From assembly GCF_039655775.1 (NCBI RefSeq), contig NZ_JBBYXJ010000001.1:2131501-2195500 (forward strand): a stretch of 64,000 nucleotides of DNA. Reading direction: 5' to 3'. The stretch is from Iodidimonas sp. SYSU 1G8 (lineage in GTDB: Bacteria; Pseudomonadota; Alphaproteobacteria; SMXS01). Positions 19,375-32,734 of the stretch are shown here, one piece after another. The notes below the pieces were generated by a model. The model was not told where the DNA came from. It did no database searches and was given only the letters and a program-made list of their open reading frames with translations. A program made the translations under genes and the position numbers. The first letter of the stretch is position 1; every line of letters begins with the position of its first letter.

Positions 19375-20784
19375 ATGACTTCCAAGGTTGTTAGCCGGCT
19401 CGGAATGACCGCGCTGGTAAGCGTCGCACTGATGACGGGCACGCTGGGGGCGAGCTGGGCCGCCGACCGGTCGGAAACCTACCGGCAGCTGAACCTGTTC
19501 AGCGATGTGTTCACCCGCATCCGCGCCAATTACGTCGACCAGGTGGACGACAAGGAGATGATCGAGTCGGCGATCAACGGCATGCTGACCTCACTCGATC
19601 CGCATTCGAGCTATCTGAACGCCGAGAACTTCGAGGACATGCAGGTCCAGACCAAGGGCGAGTTCGGTGGCTTGGGCATCGAGGTCACCATGGAAAATGG
19701 CCTGGTGAAGGTGATCTCGCCGATCGACGGCACGCCGGCGGAGAAGGCCGGCGTCAAGGCCGGTGACTACATCACCGCCCTCGATGGCGAGCAGGTCATG
19801 GGCCTGAGCCTTTCCGACGCGGTCGAGAAGATGCGCGGCGCGCCCGGCTCCAAGATCGTCGTCTCCATCGCCCGGCGCGGCGAGCAGTCGCAGTTCGACA
19901 TCGAGATCATCCGCGACATCATCAAGATCCAGTCGGTCAAGCACCGCGTGGAGGGCGATACGGGCTATATCCGCATCACAACCTTCAACGAGCAGACCGA
20001 GCCGGGCCTGAAGAAGGCGCTGGAAGACATCAAGAAGCAGCTCGGCCCGAAGATGAACGGTCTGGTGCTCGACATGCGCAACAATCCGGGCGGCCTGCTC
20101 GATCAGGCCGTCGCGGTAGGCGACGCGTTCCTCGACCATGGCGAAGTGGTACAGACCCGCGGTCGCGACCCGCAGGACGTGCAGCGCTATCACGCCCACA
20201 GCGGCGACCTGCTGAACGGAATGCCCATGATCGTGCTGATCAATGGCGGCTCGGCCTCGGCGTCGGAAATCGTCGCCGGCGCGCTGCAGGACTATCACCG
20301 TGCGATCATCGTCGGCACCAAGTCCTTCGGCAAGGGCTCGGTCCAGACGATCATTCCGCTCGGTCAGGGCAATGGCGCCATGCGGCTGACCACGGCGCGC
20401 TACTTCACCCCGTCGGGGCGCTCGATCCAGGCCGAGGGTATCGAGCCGGATATCATCGTCGAACAGGCCAAGATCGAGAAGATCGCCACCGAGATCAAGG
20501 GACCGAGCCGGACCGAGGCCTCGCTGCGCGGTCACCTGGAAAACCCGAATGACAAGGACAAGGCGAAAGGCAAGGGCGAGAAAGCCGCGCCCATGCCGCT
20601 GCCCCCTGCCGAAGACGACGAGCCTGCCGACGCTCTTCCGCTGAGCGACAAGGACAAGCCGCAGGAAGGCCCCAAGAGCAGCACGGACATCGCCGAGGAT
20701 GATTACCAGCTGGCCTACGCTCTCGACCTGATCCGGGGTCTGGCGCTGACCCAGAAGCGCACTCCGGCGCCGGCCGCCAAGTGA
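19375..20784 (+). CDS. ctpA: Carboxy-terminal processing protease CtpA (S41)
   Basis: A 469-residue exported serine protease. A signal peptide (ending near SWAA) is followed by the N-terminal helical region, a PDZ domain ([22 protein letters not shown], about 95-170) and the S41 catalytic core with Ser295 in GSASASEI and the Lys in KSFGKGSV. A low-complexity Lys/Glu/Pro tail (about 385-445) precedes a last helix. The ATG at 19375 has AAAGG 7 nt upstream; a GTG two codons earlier is possible. These proteases trim periplasmic proteins and often regulate murein hydrolases, which fits the adjacent EnvC-like factor. Confidence 0.94.
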   Translation: MTSKVVSRLGMTALVSVALMTGTLGASWAADRSETYRQLNLFSDVFTRIRANYVDQVDDKEMIESAINGMLTSLDPHSSYLNAENFEDMQVQTKGEFGGLGIEVTMENGLVKVISPIDGTPAEKAGVKAGDYITALDGEQVMGLSLSDAVEKMRGAPGSKIVVSIARRGEQSQFDIEIIRDIIKIQSVKHRVEGDTGYIRITTFNEQTEPGLKKALEDIKKQLGPKMNGLVLDMRNNPGGLLDQAVAVGDAFLDHGEVVQTRGRDPQDVQRYHAHSGDLLNGMPMIVLINGGSASASEIVAGALQDYHRAIIVGTKSFGKGSVQTIIPLGQGNGAMRLTTARYFTPSGRSIQAEGIEPDIIVEQAKIEKIATEIKGPSRTEASLRGHLENPNDKDKAKGKGEKAAPMPLPPAEDDEPADALPLSDKDKPQEGPKSSTDIAEDDYQLAYALDLIRGLALTQKRTPAPAAK

Positions 20785-21278
20785 GCGAGCCGACCGCCTA
20801 TCGCCCTTGCGTGGGCATCGTTCTGGTCAACCGGGAAGGCCGGGTGTTCGTTGCCGCGCGCATCGACAACCCGGCCGATGCCTGGCAGATGCCGCAGGGC
20901 GGCATCGACAAGGACGAGGACCCGCGGCAAGCGGCCCTGCGCGAGCTGGGCGAGGAAATCGGCACGGCGAATGCCGAGATCGTCGCCGAGAGCGAGGGCT
21001 GGATGCAGTACGACCTACCTCCCGAGCTGATCGGAAAGCTGTGGCGCGGCAAGTACCGGGGCCAGACCCAGAAATGGTATGTGATGCGCTTTCTGGGCGA
21101 GGATGGCGAGATCGACATCGTCACCGAGCATCCCGAATTTCGCGACTGGAAATGGGTGCCGTTCGAGCAGGTGCCCGAGCTGATCGTGCCATTCAAACGG
21201 GATCTGTACTCGCGTCTCGTGGAAAGCTTCGGCGACGTGGTCAAGACCATCGCCCACACACCCCAGACAACCGTCTAG
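20781..21278 (+). CDS. rppH: RNA pyrophosphohydrolase
   Basis: A 165-residue Nudix enzyme that removes pyrophosphate from mRNA 5' ends and so triggers decay, or hydrolyses dinucleoside polyphosphates. The Nudix box is intact: G40, E46, R54, E55, E58, E59, G61 within [27 protein letters not shown] before it and [10 protein letters not shown] after it are RppH hallmarks. GTG start overlapping the ctpA stop (GTGA). Its stop overlaps the stop of the convergent ferritin-like gene. Confidence 0.95.
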   Translation: MSEPTAYRPCVGIVLVNREGRVFVAARIDNPADAWQMPQGGIDKDEDPRQAALRELGEEIGTANAEIVAESEGWMQYDLPPELIGKLWRGKYRGQTQKWYVMRFLGEDGEIDIVTEHPEFRDWKWVPFEQVPELIVPFKRDLYSRLVESFGDVVKTIAHTPQTTV

Positions 21279-22111
21279 GCCGCGACCAGCTTCCCCAGCT
21301 TCTTCTGGCGCCGATGCATCAGGTGCCACGCCAGTGGCAGGCTGAATTTCACGACGGGACTGCCCGTGCCGAAGCCGACGGCCCGGAGCATCATCTTGAC
21401 ACCCTTTTCCACGTGAGCCCGCCGATAGAGCGCGTAGGCGCCGTTCTCGTAGGCCAGCGAGCAGCGTTCGCGGTCATAGGCCTCGTCGCTGACCGGCGCG
21501 ATGTTGGCGGCGTAATAGGCGTAGCCGAACTCGTCGTCATTCACCTCGGCGATCCGCTCGCCCAGGATCTTCATCCGCGCCAGCTTCCCCAGACCCTCGC
21601 CGCGCGCCTCATGGGCTTCCAGATGGCTACGGAACAGCTTGTAGTGCCGAACCTCGTCCGCCGCGATGTTTCGGGCGATCTGGCGCAGCACCGGTTCCTC
21701 GGTGGCGTCCTGCATGGCGGAATAGAACGAGGTGGTGCCGCTTTCCACGATGCATCGGGCGAACAGCTCGCCCGGGCGTGAACCGCGGGTGGATTCTGCG
21801 GTATCGAGCGGCACCTGCTGATAGCCGGCACGGAACCGCTGCAGCGCGCTCTCTAGGTCATAGTCAGGATCGGCCAGGCTGGCCCAGCGTGCGAGCGCGC
21901 GGCCGTGCTGAACCTCTTCCTCGCCCCAGACACGCACGGCGTCGCACAGGGCGGCGTCGCCACGGAAGACGTTGCACAGATAGGTCACGTAGTCGGGTGC
22001 GTTCGCCTCGACGAGCGCGGCGGCCTTGATGGTCTCAAGCAGCCGCCGGTCTACCTTGTCTGCCCGGTAGGCGCTCCAGTCGATATCGTCGAGTGTCCAA
22101 TATCGGCTCAT
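21275..22111 (-). CDS. Ferritin-like di-iron protein
   Basis: A 278-residue, mostly helical protein with two ExxH di-iron motifs, EEEVQHG near residue 66 and ADEVRHYK near 150, spaced as in a ferritin-like four-helix bundle. A basic C-terminal tail (HRRQKKLGK) follows. Such proteins, often annotated as ferritin-like or acyl-desaturase-like, act as oxidases or oxygenases, but the substrate is unknown here. It is monocistronic, convergent with rppH and 37 nt upstream of the end of atpC on the same strand. Confidence 0.75.
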   Translation of the reverse strand: MSRYWTLDDIDWSAYRADKVDRRLLETIKAAALVEANAPDYVTYLCNVFRGDAALCDAVRVWGEEEVQHGRALARWASLADPDYDLESALQRFRAGYQQVPLDTAESTRGSRPGELFARCIVESGTTSFYSAMQDATEEPVLRQIARNIAADEVRHYKLFRSHLEAHEARGEGLGKLARMKILGERIAEVNDDEFGYAYYAANIAPVSDEAYDRERCSLAYENGAYALYRRAHVEKGVKMMLRAVGFGTGSPVVKFSLPLAWHLMHRRQKKLGKLVAA

Positions 22112-22148
22112 GCCATCCCTGCTCCGTTCGAACTGGCCGAAGGGACGG

Positions 22149-22556
22149 CTATTCTACGGCGCTGAGCAATTGGTTCAAGCCGTCATACACCTGCTGCGCG
22201 CGGGTACGCTCGGCATCGGTCTTGGCCAGGGTGGTGTCTTCCAGGGCATTGGCCACGCGCGTGACCAGCTCCGCGCGGTCGAGAGTGGCGAGGTCGATCG
22301 CCTCCTCGGCCAGCACGGTGACACGGCCGAGCGCGGCATCCACGAACCCGCCGCGCACGAAAATCCGTGCGCTCGGCTTGCCGCCCCAGACGGCATAAAC
22401 GTCGAGGGTGGACGGCCGCAGGGTCGAGATGATCGGCTGGTGACCGGGCATGATCGTGAAGTCGCCCTGGCTGCCGGGCACCATCACCGCTTCGACTTCC
22501 GCCGACATCAGCAGGCGGTCCGGCGAAACCAGTTCGAAGAAAAGTGTATCTGCCAT
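22149..22556 (-). CDS. atpC: ATP synthase F1 epsilon subunit
   Basis: A 135-residue subunit of the F1 rotor stalk that also regulates ATPase activity. The beta-sandwich N-terminus shows FFELVSPDRLLMSAEVEAVMVPGSQGDFTIMPGH-type sequence (first 40 residues), and a two-helix C-terminal region follows. It is the last gene of atpHAGDC. Confidence 0.96.
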   Translation of the reverse strand: MADTLFFELVSPDRLLMSAEVEAVMVPGSQGDFTIMPGHQPIISTLRPSTLDVYAVWGGKPSARIFVRGGFVDAALGRVTVLAEEAIDLATLDRAELVTRVANALEDTTLAKTDAERTRAQQVYDGLNQLLSAVE

Positions 22557-22580
22557 GATGGTGCTCTCCGGCCCCGGTTA

Positions 22581-24026
<1,446 letters not shown>

Positions 24027-24046
24027 CTAGCTCCCATACACGGGGT

Positions 24047-24943
24047 CTAAAGCGCTTCGGCGCCCGAGATGATTTCGATCAGTTCCGTCGTGATGACGGC
24101 CTGCCTGGTCCGGTTGTACGTCAAGGTCAGGCCGTTGATCAGGTCGCCGGCGTTGCGGGTGGCGTTATCCATTGCCGACATGCGCGCGCCCTGTTCGGAA
24201 GCGGCATTCTCCAGCAGCGCACGCAGCACCTGGACGGCGACGTTGCGCGGCAGCAGCTCGCGCAGGATTTCCTCTTCCTCCGGCTCGAACTCGTAGATCG
24301 CGCCGCCGAGACCTTCGTTGAGCGACGCCGAACCGGCCGGAATTTCCGGCAGCTGCGCCGGGATCAACCGCACTTCGGTGACGATCTGGCTGATGACGGA
24401 CTGGAAGCGGTTGTAGAACAGCGTGCAGACATCGAACTCGCCGGCTTCGTACATGGCGAGCACGCGTTCGGCGATGGGCTGGGCCTGGGCGAAGCCCATC
24501 TGGCGCAGGCCGGGATATTCGATGCTGTCGATGATCAGGTGGCCATAGTTGCGGCGCAGCTGGATCGCGCCCTTGCGGCCGACGGTGAGGATCTTGACCG
24601 TCTTGCCCTGGCGCTTCAGCAGCTCGATCTTCTGGATCGCCGCCCGCACGATGGACGAGTTGAACGCACCGCACAGGCCGCGCTCGGCGGTCGCGACGAC
24701 GATCAGGTGCACGTCCTCGCGGCCGTTGCCGACGAGCAGCTGCGGCGCCCCCGGCATGTTGATGAGCGAGGCGGCAAGCGAGGCCAGCACCTTCTCCATG
24801 CGCTCGGCATAGGGACGGCCGGCTTCCACCGCTTCCTGGGCACGGCGAAGTTTCGAGGCCGCCACCATTTGCATGGCGCGCGTGATCTTCTGCGTCGACT
24901 TGACGCTGTTGATCCTGTTCCTCAGGTCCTTGAGGCTAGCCAT
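24047..24943 (-). CDS. atpG: ATP synthase F1 gamma subunit
   Basis: A 298-residue central-stalk subunit. It starts [35 protein letters not shown], the nearly invariant first helix (split here only for description), and ends with the second coiled-coil helix [33 protein letters not shown] is the conserved core motif. Normal length. It lies between atpA and atpD. Confidence 0.98.
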   Translation of the reverse strand: MASLKDLRNRINSVKSTQKITRAMQMVAASKLRRAQEAVEAGRPYAERMEKVLASLAASLINMPGAPQLLVGNGREDVHLIVVATAERGLCGAFNSSIVRAAIQKIELLKRQGKTVKILTVGRKGAIQLRRNYGHLIIDSIEYPGLRQMGFAQAQPIAERVLAMYEAGEFDVCTLFYNRFQSVISQIVTEVRLIPAQLPEIPAGSASLNEGLGGAIYEFEPEEEEILRELLPRNVAVQVLRALLENAASEQGARMSAMDNATRNAGDLINGLTLTYNRTRQAVITTELIEIISGAEAL

Positions 24944-24971
24944 TCAATCGGTCCCGCTGCTGGGTTCAGGC

Positions 24972-26500
<1,529 letters not shown>

Positions 26501-26501
<1 letters not shown>

Positions 26502-27061
26502 CAGCCAATCCCTTTCATGGCAAGCTGCAGATTGGAAAGCTTCGTGCGAAGCGAGTTATCGATCATGCGCGATCCGACGCGAACGATCAGCCCGCCAAGC
26601 AGGCTGTTGTCCACGCTCGTCTCGAGCTGAATGGTGCGGCGGAGCTGGGCCGACAGGGTATCGCGCAGGGCGTTCGCCTGTTCGTCGGTCAGCGGGTGGG
26701 CCGAAACCACCTCGGCGGTCATTTCGCCGCGATGCTCGGCGAGCAATGCGGTGTAGGCATCGATCATGCCCCGCAGCGCGAACAGCCGGCGGTTGGCGGC
26801 GACCACGCCCAGGAAACGGCGGGTCAGCGGATCGGCGCCGGCGCGCTCCAGAATGGCGCCGATGGCGCGCGTCTGCTGGTCACGGGAGAAAAGCGGGCTG
26901 CGGACCAATTCGGCCAGATCAGCGTTTTCGGCGATCAGGTGCTTCAGGTCGGCGAGGTCCCGCTGCACGACGTCCAGCAGGCCGGCGTCCTTGGCCAGAT
27001 CGAACAGCGCGGCGGCATACCGTCCCGCCACACCCGATGTCATGGAACTTTCAGCTGCCAC
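26501..27061 (-). CDS. atpH: ATP synthase F1 delta subunit
   Basis: A 186-residue subunit linking F1 to the peripheral stalk. The six-helix N-terminal domain contains [12 protein letters not shown] and [19 protein letters not shown]; the C-terminal domain ends with [20 protein letters not shown]. It is the first gene of the operon. About 195 bp separate it from priA; a weak promoter-like pair (TTGCAT, 17 nt, TAACAC) is readable on the minus strand at 27190-27218. Confidence 0.97.
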
Positions 27062-27256
27062 GTTGGCGACTCTTCTTTGAGGGCGACTCTTATTGAGACG
27101 TTCTTCGGAGCAAAATCACCGGCGAACCGGCGTGTTTCCTCAAGCTATGGCGCGCTCGCGCTTCCCGGGGGAGCAGCGAGACGGCGGGAGTGTTAACACA
27201 GCGGTATTCACCATGCAACCAACCCCAACCGGCATTTTTCGGAAGCTGACCAGCGT

Positions 27257-29533
27257 TCACAGAAAGCTGTGCGGATCGATGTCGATGGCGGTGCGGACGC
27301 TGCGCCGTTCCGGCACTTGCGCCAGCCAGCCGCGCACCAGCCCCTGGATGTCCACGCCGCGTTTGGCGCGCACCAGGAAGCGGTGGCGGAAGCGCCCGCG
27401 GAGCCGCGCATAGGGCGCCGGCGCCGGGCCGAGCACGCTGATGTCGGGCCCGCGCGGCGCCCGCGCCGCCAGCGCGCGGGCATGGGCCAGCACCTCGCCC
27501 TCGTCCACGCCCGAGAGAATCAGCGCGGCAAGGCGGCCATAGGGCGGCCAGCCCGCCTCCTCCCGCTCGGCGGCCTCGTTGCGGTAGAAGGCAGGCCCGT
27601 CGCCGCCGATCAGCGCCTGCATCACCGGATGCTCGGGCATGTAGGTCTGCACCAGCACCCGCCCCGGACGCTCCGCCCGGCCCGCGCGGCCGGCCACCTG
27701 CCAGAGCTGCTGATAGGTCCGCTCGCCCGCCCGCAGGTCGCCGCCCGACAGTCCCAGATCCGCGTCGACGATGCCGACCAGGGTCAGCATGGGAAAATGG
27801 TGCCCCTTGGTGACCAGCTGGGTGCCGATGACGATATCCAGCTGATGCTTCTCGATCCGCTCGATGAAGTCCTGCGCCTCCCGCGCCGATCGCACCGTGT
27901 CGCTGGCCATGACCGCGACACGCAGCCCCGGAAACAGCGCCTCGACCTCCTCGCCCAGCCGCTCCACGCCCGGGCCATAGGGAATGATGGTGTCCTCGGC
28001 CCCGCATTTCGGGCACTTCTTCGGCATGGGCATGGTGAAGTCGCAGTGATGGCACTGCAGCCTGTTGCCGTAGCGGTGAACCACCAGCGGCGCCGAGCAA
28101 TTGTCGCGCTGGACCCGGTTGCCGCAGGCGCGGCAGATCGCCGCCGGAGCGTAGCCGCGCCGGTTGAGGAACAGCAGCGACTGCTCGCCCGCCTCCACAT
28201 TGGCGCGCAGCGCTTCTTCCAGGCGCGGCGAGATCCAGCGGCCGCGCGGCGTGGACTGGCGCCGCATGTCGACGGCCTCGATCGCCGGCAGGCTCGCCCC
28301 GCCATGGCGCTGCGGCAGCATCACCCGTTCGTACTTGCCGCTCCAGCAGTTCACCATGGTCTCGAGCGAGGGTGTCGCCGATACCAGGATGATGGGACAG
28401 GCCGACAGCGAGGCCCGCACCACCGCCATGTCGCGCGCATGATAGATGACCTGCTCTTCCTGCTTGTAGGCCGGGTCGTGTTCTTCATCGACCACGATCA
28501 ACGCCAGATCACGAAACGGCAGGAACAGGGCCGAGCGGGCGCCGACGACGACGCGCGCGCCGCCGGTCGCGGCGCCGATCCAGGCGGCGCGGCGGGCCCG
28601 GCCGGTCAGCTCCGAATGCCAGGACATGGGGCGCGCGCCGAACCGCGCCTCGAATCGGTCGAGCAGCTGGTTGGTCAGCGCGATCTCGGGCACCAGCACC
28701 AGCACCTGCGCCCCGGACGCCGAGCGCAGCGCGGTCGCGATCGCCTCGAAATAGACCTCCGTCTTGCCGGAGCCGGTCACGCCCTCGAGGACCAGGGCCG
28801 CGAATCCATCGCCGATCTTGCCAGAGAGCCGGCCGGCGGCCTCGCGCTGGTCCGCTGACAGGACCGGGCCGGGCGTGTCCGGATCGGGCGGCGGCTCCAG
28901 GAACCCGGCGTCCGGATCGTTCTCGATGGCCTCCAGCACGCCTTGCTCGGCGAGCCCGCGCACCACGCCGTCGCTGACCGCCGCGGCCTCCGCCAGATCG
29001 GCGGCGCCGCGCGGCGGCCCGTCGCGCAGCACATCGATGACCCGCGCCCGCGCCGCCGTCTGCCGCTCGGGCTCCCTTCCGCTCCAGGCATAGGTGATGA
29101 CCGGGCGCGACGGCTGGAACAGCGAGGGCGTGGCGATGGCCATGCGCAGCACCGAGCCCAGCGGCGCCATGGTGTAGCGGGCGACCCAGTCGATGAAGCG
29201 GCGCGTGCTGTCCGGCAGGCGCGGCAGATCCAGCACCCGCGCCACATTGCGCAGCTTGGCCTCATCGACCGCCGCCTCCTGCGGCGCCGGGTCCCAGACC
29301 ACGCCGATTCGGCGCTTGGTGCCCAGCGGCACCTCGACGAACTGCCCGGGCGGCAACACCGCCTCTGGCGGAGTCCGGTAGTCATATGCTAGGTCAAGCG
29401 CCAACGGCAGCAGCACGCGCACGGTCGCCTGCCCGCCGGAGGACGCGTCGGGAGCCGATGGATCGATGTCGATGGCATGCGGTCTTGGCAGTGTCCGGCG
29501 CCTCTCATGGAACTGGCCCCGCGGGGCCTTCAC
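27257..29533 (-). CDS. priA: Primosomal helicase PriA, with an atypical zinc site
   Basis: A 3'-to-5' helicase that restarts stalled replication forks. Present are the 3'DNA-binding domain, Walker [15 protein letters not shown], the DEEHD box, and the late helicase motifs ([19 protein letters not shown]). The zinc-binding insertion has seven rather than eight Cys: CRACG, then RDNC where relatives have CPxC, then QCHHC and KKCPKC. The frame opens at ATG 29533, only 23 nt from the divergent fsa start; a GTG at about 29430 ([16 protein letters not shown]) may be the true start. Confidence 0.93.
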   Translation of the reverse strand: MKAPRGQFHERRRTLPRPHAIDIDPSAPDASSGGQATVRVLLPLALDLAYDYRTPPEAVLPPGQFVEVPLGTKRRIGVVWDPAPQEAAVDEAKLRNVARVLDLPRLPDSTRRFIDWVARYTMAPLGSVLRMAIATPSLFQPSRPVITYAWSGREPERQTAARARVIDVLRDGPPRGAADLAEAAAVSDGVVRGLAEQGVLEAIENDPDAGFLEPPPDPDTPGPVLSADQREAAGRLSGKIGDGFAALVLEGVTGSGKTEVYFEAIATALRSASGAQVLVLVPEIALTNQLLDRFEARFGARPMSWHSELTGRARRAAWIGAATGGARVVVGARSALFLPFRDLALIVVDEEHDPAYKQEEQVIYHARDMAVVRASLSACPIILVSATPSLETMVNCWSGKYERVMLPQRHGGASLPAIEAVDMRRQSTPRGRWISPRLEEALRANVEAGEQSLLFLNRRGYAPAAICRACGNRVQRDNCSAPLVVHRYGNRLQCHHCDFTMPMPKKCPKCGAEDTIIPYGPGVERLGEEVEALFPGLRVAVMASDTVRSAREAQDFIERIEKHQLDIVIGTQLVTKGHHFPMLTLVGIVDADLGLSGGDLRAGERTYQQLWQVAGRAGRAERPGRVLVQTYMPEHPVMQALIGGDGPAFYRNEAAEREEAGWPPYGRLAALILSGVDEGEVLAHARALAARAPRGPDISVLGPAPAPYARLRGRFRHRFLVRAKRGVDIQGLVRGWLAQVPERRSVRTAIDIDPHSFL

Positions 29534-29556
29534 AACGGAACCGAGGAATACCCTTC

Positions 29557-30213
29557 ATGAAGTTCTTCGTCGACACCGCCGACATCGCCGAGATCCGCGA
29601 CCTGGCCGAAAGCGGCCTGCTGGACGGCGTCACCACCAATCCCACGCTGGTGGCCAAGGCGGGCCGCGACTTTACCGAGATTCTGAAGGATATCTGCGAC
29701 GTGGTCGATGGTCCGGTCAGCGCGGAAGTGACCGCCACCGACGCCAAGGGCATGATCGAGGAAGGCGAGAAACTCGCCCGGATCGCCGACAACATCACCG
29801 TCAAGGTGCCGCTGACCATCGACGGCCTGAAGGCCTGCCGCCACCTGACGGGCAACGGCACCATGGTGAACGTCACCCTGTGCTTCTCGGCCGTCCAGGC
29901 GCTGATGGCCGCCAAGGCCGGCGCGACCTTCATCTCGCCCTTCGTCGGCCGCCTCGACGACATTTCCCAGGACGGCATGCAGCTGATCCAGGACATCCGC
30001 CAGATCTACGACAACTACGATTCGTTCACGACCGAGATCCTGGTCGCCAGCATTCGCAATCCGGTCCATGTGCTGAAGGCCGCGCTGATCGGCGCCGACG
30101 TCTGCACCATTCCGCCGTCCACCCTGCGCCAGCTGGTCAAGCACCCGTTGACCGATGCCGGTCTGCAGGCGTTCCTCGCCGACTGGGCGAAGACCGGCCA
30201 GAAGATCGGCTGA
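29557..30213 (+). CDS. fsa: Fructose-6-phosphate aldolase / small transaldolase
   Basis: A 218-residue TalC/FSA-type class I aldolase. It starts [15 protein letters not shown] and has the Schiff-base Lys in ITVKVPLT (K83), TTNPTLVAK, and the [12 protein letters not shown] signature. Family members are either transaldolases of the pentose-phosphate pathway or fructose-6-phosphate aldolases; alphaproteobacterial ones mostly serve as transaldolase, so the exact reaction is open. GAGGAA lies upstream of the ATG. It begins a four-gene plus-strand operon. Confidence 0.93.
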   Translation: MKFFVDTADIAEIRDLAESGLLDGVTTNPTLVAKAGRDFTEILKDICDVVDGPVSAEVTATDAKGMIEEGEKLARIADNITVKVPLTIDGLKACRHLTGNGTMVNVTLCFSAVQALMAAKAGATFISPFVGRLDDISQDGMQLIQDIRQIYDNYDSFTTEILVASIRNPVHVLKAALIGADVCTIPPSTLRQLVKHPLTDAGLQAFLADWAKTGQKIG

Positions 30214-30216
30214 CGC

Positions 30217-30912
30217 ATGGCCGCGAAACTGACACGGGAAAGCGTCCTCGCCTGGCTGGAGAAGCACCCGGACGTGCTCGCCGAACTGCTGCCGGCTGAA
30301 GGCGACAAGGGCCCTCGGGTCGTCGACTTCCACCGCCATCTGATCGAGCGTCTGCGCGAGGCGCTGAGCGCCCGCACCGCCGACCGTGACGCGCTGGTCG
30401 ACACCTCGCGCAGCAATCTGGCCAGCCAGCATCAGGTCCACGAAGCCGCGCTGGCGCTGATCAGGGCCGCGACCTTCGACGATCTGGTCTGGTTCATCAA
30501 TCGCGAGCTGCACGACCATGTGCACGTGGACGTGGCGCTGTTGTGCCTCGATCACCGCTGCGTCTGGCCGGAGCGCAAGCTCGAGTCGGTCCTGCTGCTG
30601 CCCGCCATGCTGCTGGAGGCCCAGTTCGCGCCGGGCCAGACCGTGGCGCTGTCGCCGGTGCGGCCCGATTCGGAGGAGTTCTTCGGTCCCGCCACCAGCC
30701 TGATCCAGTCCCAAGCCATGGTGAAGCTGGAGCTCGGCGACAACATCTTCGGCGTGCTGGCGCTGGGCGACCGCGACCCGGCGACCTTCGAGCCGGGTCA
30801 CGCGACCCAGCTCGTCCGCTTCCTCGCCGATGTGCTGACCGTGCGCCTGCGGCAATTGCTGCCCGCGCCGGACGCCAGGGAAACGGCCCGTTGGTCGCGG
30901 CCGGAGAGCTGA
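30217..30912 (+). CDS. DUF484 family protein
   Basis: A 231-residue protein of the DUF484 family, GAF-like in fold. LTRESVLAWLEKHPDVLAEL at the N-terminus and the DFHRHLIERLRE helix are typical, and GDNIFGVLALGD(R)DP in the C-terminal part is the family signature. Its function is not established; it is very commonly found just before xerC, as here, where the two overlap by 22 nt. It starts 3 nt after fsa. Confidence 0.88.
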   Translation: MAAKLTRESVLAWLEKHPDVLAELLPAEGDKGPRVVDFHRHLIERLREALSARTADRDALVDTSRSNLASQHQVHEAALALIRAATFDDLVWFINRELHDHVHVDVALLCLDHRCVWPERKLESVLLLPAMLLEAQFAPGQTVALSPVRPDSEEFFGPATSLIQSQAMVKLELGDNIFGVLALGDRDPATFEPGHATQLVRFLADVLTVRLRQLLPAPDARETARWSRPES

Positions 30913-31865
30913 TCGAACGCCTGCTCGCCTCGCTCGCGGCGGACGACACCGCCGCGCCGCTGGCCCGTGACTGGGCCCGCAACCTGACCTCGGAACGGCG
31001 GCTCGCCGTCAATACCCTGACCTCGTACCTGCGCGACCTGCAGGATTTCTTCGCCTTCCTGCAGGGCCATCAGGGCGGCCCGGTCGGCAAGGACACGCTG
31101 GCCGGACTGGGCGTGCCCGAGCTGCGCGCCTGGCTGTCGGCGCGGCGGCGCAAGGGCCTGTCGTCCCGGTCCACCGCCCGCGCCCTGTCGGCGGTGCGCG
31201 GCTTCTACCGCTTCCTCGGCCGCACCGACGTCCTGACCAACGCGGCGGTGCAGGCCGTCTCCACGCCGAAAGTGCCCCATTCCGTGCCGCGTCCCCTGTC
31301 CGTCGGCGGCGCGCTCGCCGTGGTGGACGAGATCGGCGCGCTGAGCGAGGAGCCATGGGTCGCCGACCGCGACACCGCCATCGTCACCCTGCTCTATGGC
31401 TGCGGCCTGCGCATTTCCGAGGCGCTGACCCTGCTTCGGCGGGATGCGCCCGAAGGCGAGTCCATGGTGGTGCGCGGCAAGGGCGGCAAGCAGCGGCTGG
31501 TGCCGGTGCTGCCCGCCGTGCGCGACGCCATCCGCGCCTATCTGGCCGCCTGTCCCCATGTGCTGGCGCCGGATGGCCCGCTTTTCATCGGCGTGCGCGG
31601 CAAGCAGCTCAATCCCGGCATCGTGCAGCAGCGCATCCGCGTGCTGCGCGGCGCGCTGGGCCTGCCCGATTCGGCGACGCCCCACGCGCTGCGCCATTCC
31701 TTCGCCACCCACCTGCTGGCCAGCGGCGGCGATTTGCGCACCATCCAGGAACTGCTCGGCCACGCCTCGCTGTCGACGACACAGCACTACACCGAGGTGG
31801 ACACCGCCCGGCTGCTGTCCATCTACGACGCCGCACACCCGCGCGCGGGCCGGGACACGCCGTGA
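30891..31865 (+). CDS. xerC: Tyrosine recombinase XerC
   Basis: A 324-residue recombinase that, with XerD, resolves chromosome dimers at dif. The SAM-like N-terminal domain (VNTLTSYLRDLQDFFAFL) precedes the catalytic domain with Arg in GCGLRISEAL, Lys in GKGGKQRLVP, HALRHSFATHLL (HxxR), LGHASLSTTQHYTEV (His and nucleophile Tyr). The start is a TTG at 30891, inside the DUF484 gene; no in-frame ATG gives a full-length N-terminus without antisense-like extension. The stop overlaps the SET-gene GTG. Confidence 0.93.
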   Translation: MVAAGELIERLLASLAADDTAAPLARDWARNLTSERRLAVNTLTSYLRDLQDFFAFLQGHQGGPVGKDTLAGLGVPELRAWLSARRRKGLSSRSTARALSAVRGFYRFLGRTDVLTNAAVQAVSTPKVPHSVPRPLSVGGALAVVDEIGALSEEPWVADRDTAIVTLLYGCGLRISEALTLLRRDAPEGESMVVRGKGGKQRLVPVLPAVRDAIRAYLAACPHVLAPDGPLFIGVRGKQLNPGIVQQRIRVLRGALGLPDSATPHALRHSFATHLLASGGDLRTIQELLGHASLSTTQHYTEVDTARLLSIYDAAHPRAGRDTP

Positions 31866-32257
31866 CCCACGTGCTGACACGCCTGGCCCCGCTGTCCATC
31901 GGCCCGTCGCCGCTCGGCGGCCGCGGCCTGTTCGCGGACGCTCCCATCGCCGAGGGCGCGCTCATCACCTCCGCCAGCGTGCTGGTGCTGCCGCCCGAGG
32001 AAACGCCGCTGACCGACCAGGGCCTGCTGCGCCACTACGTCTTCGACTGGACGCCTGACGCCGAGACCACACAGTACGCGGTGGCGTTCGGCGAGATTTC
32101 CTTCTGCAACCACAGCCCCGCGCCCAATTGCCGCTTCGACCTGGACAAGGAAAATCTGTGCATCCGCCTCCACGCCGCCCGCGACATCGCCGCCGGCGAG
32201 GAACTGACCATCGACTATGCGTATGAGGAATTTCCGTTCGAGGTAGTGGCGGGGTAG
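31862..32257 (+). CDS. SET-domain protein (putative lysine methyltransferase)
   Basis: A 131-residue protein that is essentially a bare SET domain: GRGLFADAPIAEGALI at the start, FCNHSPAPNC (the pseudoknot NHSxxPN motif) near residue 79 and GEELTIDYAYEE near 115. SET proteins transfer methyl groups to protein lysines; bacterial targets are mostly unknown. There is no pre-SET or post-SET Cys cluster. GTG start with a GTGA overlap to xerC, so it is translated from the xerC transcript. Confidence 0.85.
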   Translation: MTHVLTRLAPLSIGPSPLGGRGLFADAPIAEGALITSASVLVLPPEETPLTDQGLLRHYVFDWTPDAETTQYAVAFGEISFCNHSPAPNCRFDLDKENLCIRLHAARDIAAGEELTIDYAYEEFPFEVVAG

Positions 32258-32328
32258 CAGGCTACGAGCAACCGGAAAGTTCGCTCAATTTCGGCGACAG
32301 CTTACGAAACTGCCTGTCCGCAACTCAT

Positions 32329-32607
32329 CTATCGACCATCCAATCGTGAGTGTGAAGGCAAAGCCCTTCGCAGCGCAACGACACAAACAACTATACCGGT
32401 CACCACGGCGATTCCGCTCAGCCACATCACGTCGTAGGCGTCACTATACTGGCTGCCATCCGGACCGACGTACGCAGCATCCGCCCAGGCGATAAGCCCG
32501 AGGGCACCGAACGCCATTGCCAAAACCAGGCCGGTGACAAAAAGACCCCACGCCAAAAGCCTTCTGATCCCCACGATCATCGCCTTTGCCCCGCTGATTA
32601 TCGGCAC
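32329..32607 (-). CDS. Small membrane protein of unknown function
   Basis: A 92-residue protein with two predicted membrane helices (about 14-40, LLAWGLFVTGLVLAMAFG; about 60-80, WLSGIAVVTGIVVCVVAL) and a basic C-terminus. I do not recognise a family. An internal ATG (Met10, MIVGIRRL) may be the real start. Base composition is less GC-rich than the flanks. It stands alone between the SET gene and the lpd terminator. Confidence 0.6.
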   Translation of the reverse strand: MPIISGAKAMIVGIRRLLAWGLFVTGLVLAMAFGALGLIAWADAAYVGPDGSQYSDAYDVMWLSGIAVVTGIVVCVVALRRALPSHSRLDGR

Positions 32608-32660
32608 AGGTCGTGACGCAACGATACCGCGCCCCTCTCACCGTGACGAGCCATGCAGGC

Positions 32661-32697
32661 ACCCAAAAACAAAGGGCACCGCGCTGGCGGTGCCCTT
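32661..32697 (-). terminator. Rho-independent terminator of the sucAB-lpd transcript
   Basis: An 11-bp stem AAGGGCACCGC/GCGGTGCCCTT with a 4-nt loop. Read on the minus strand it ends in TTTGTTTTTGGG. It lies about 40 bp beyond the lpd stop. Confidence 0.85.
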
Positions 32698-32734
32698 CGA
32701 CGTTCTCCCGCCTGCGCGGGGATGACCGTGATGC

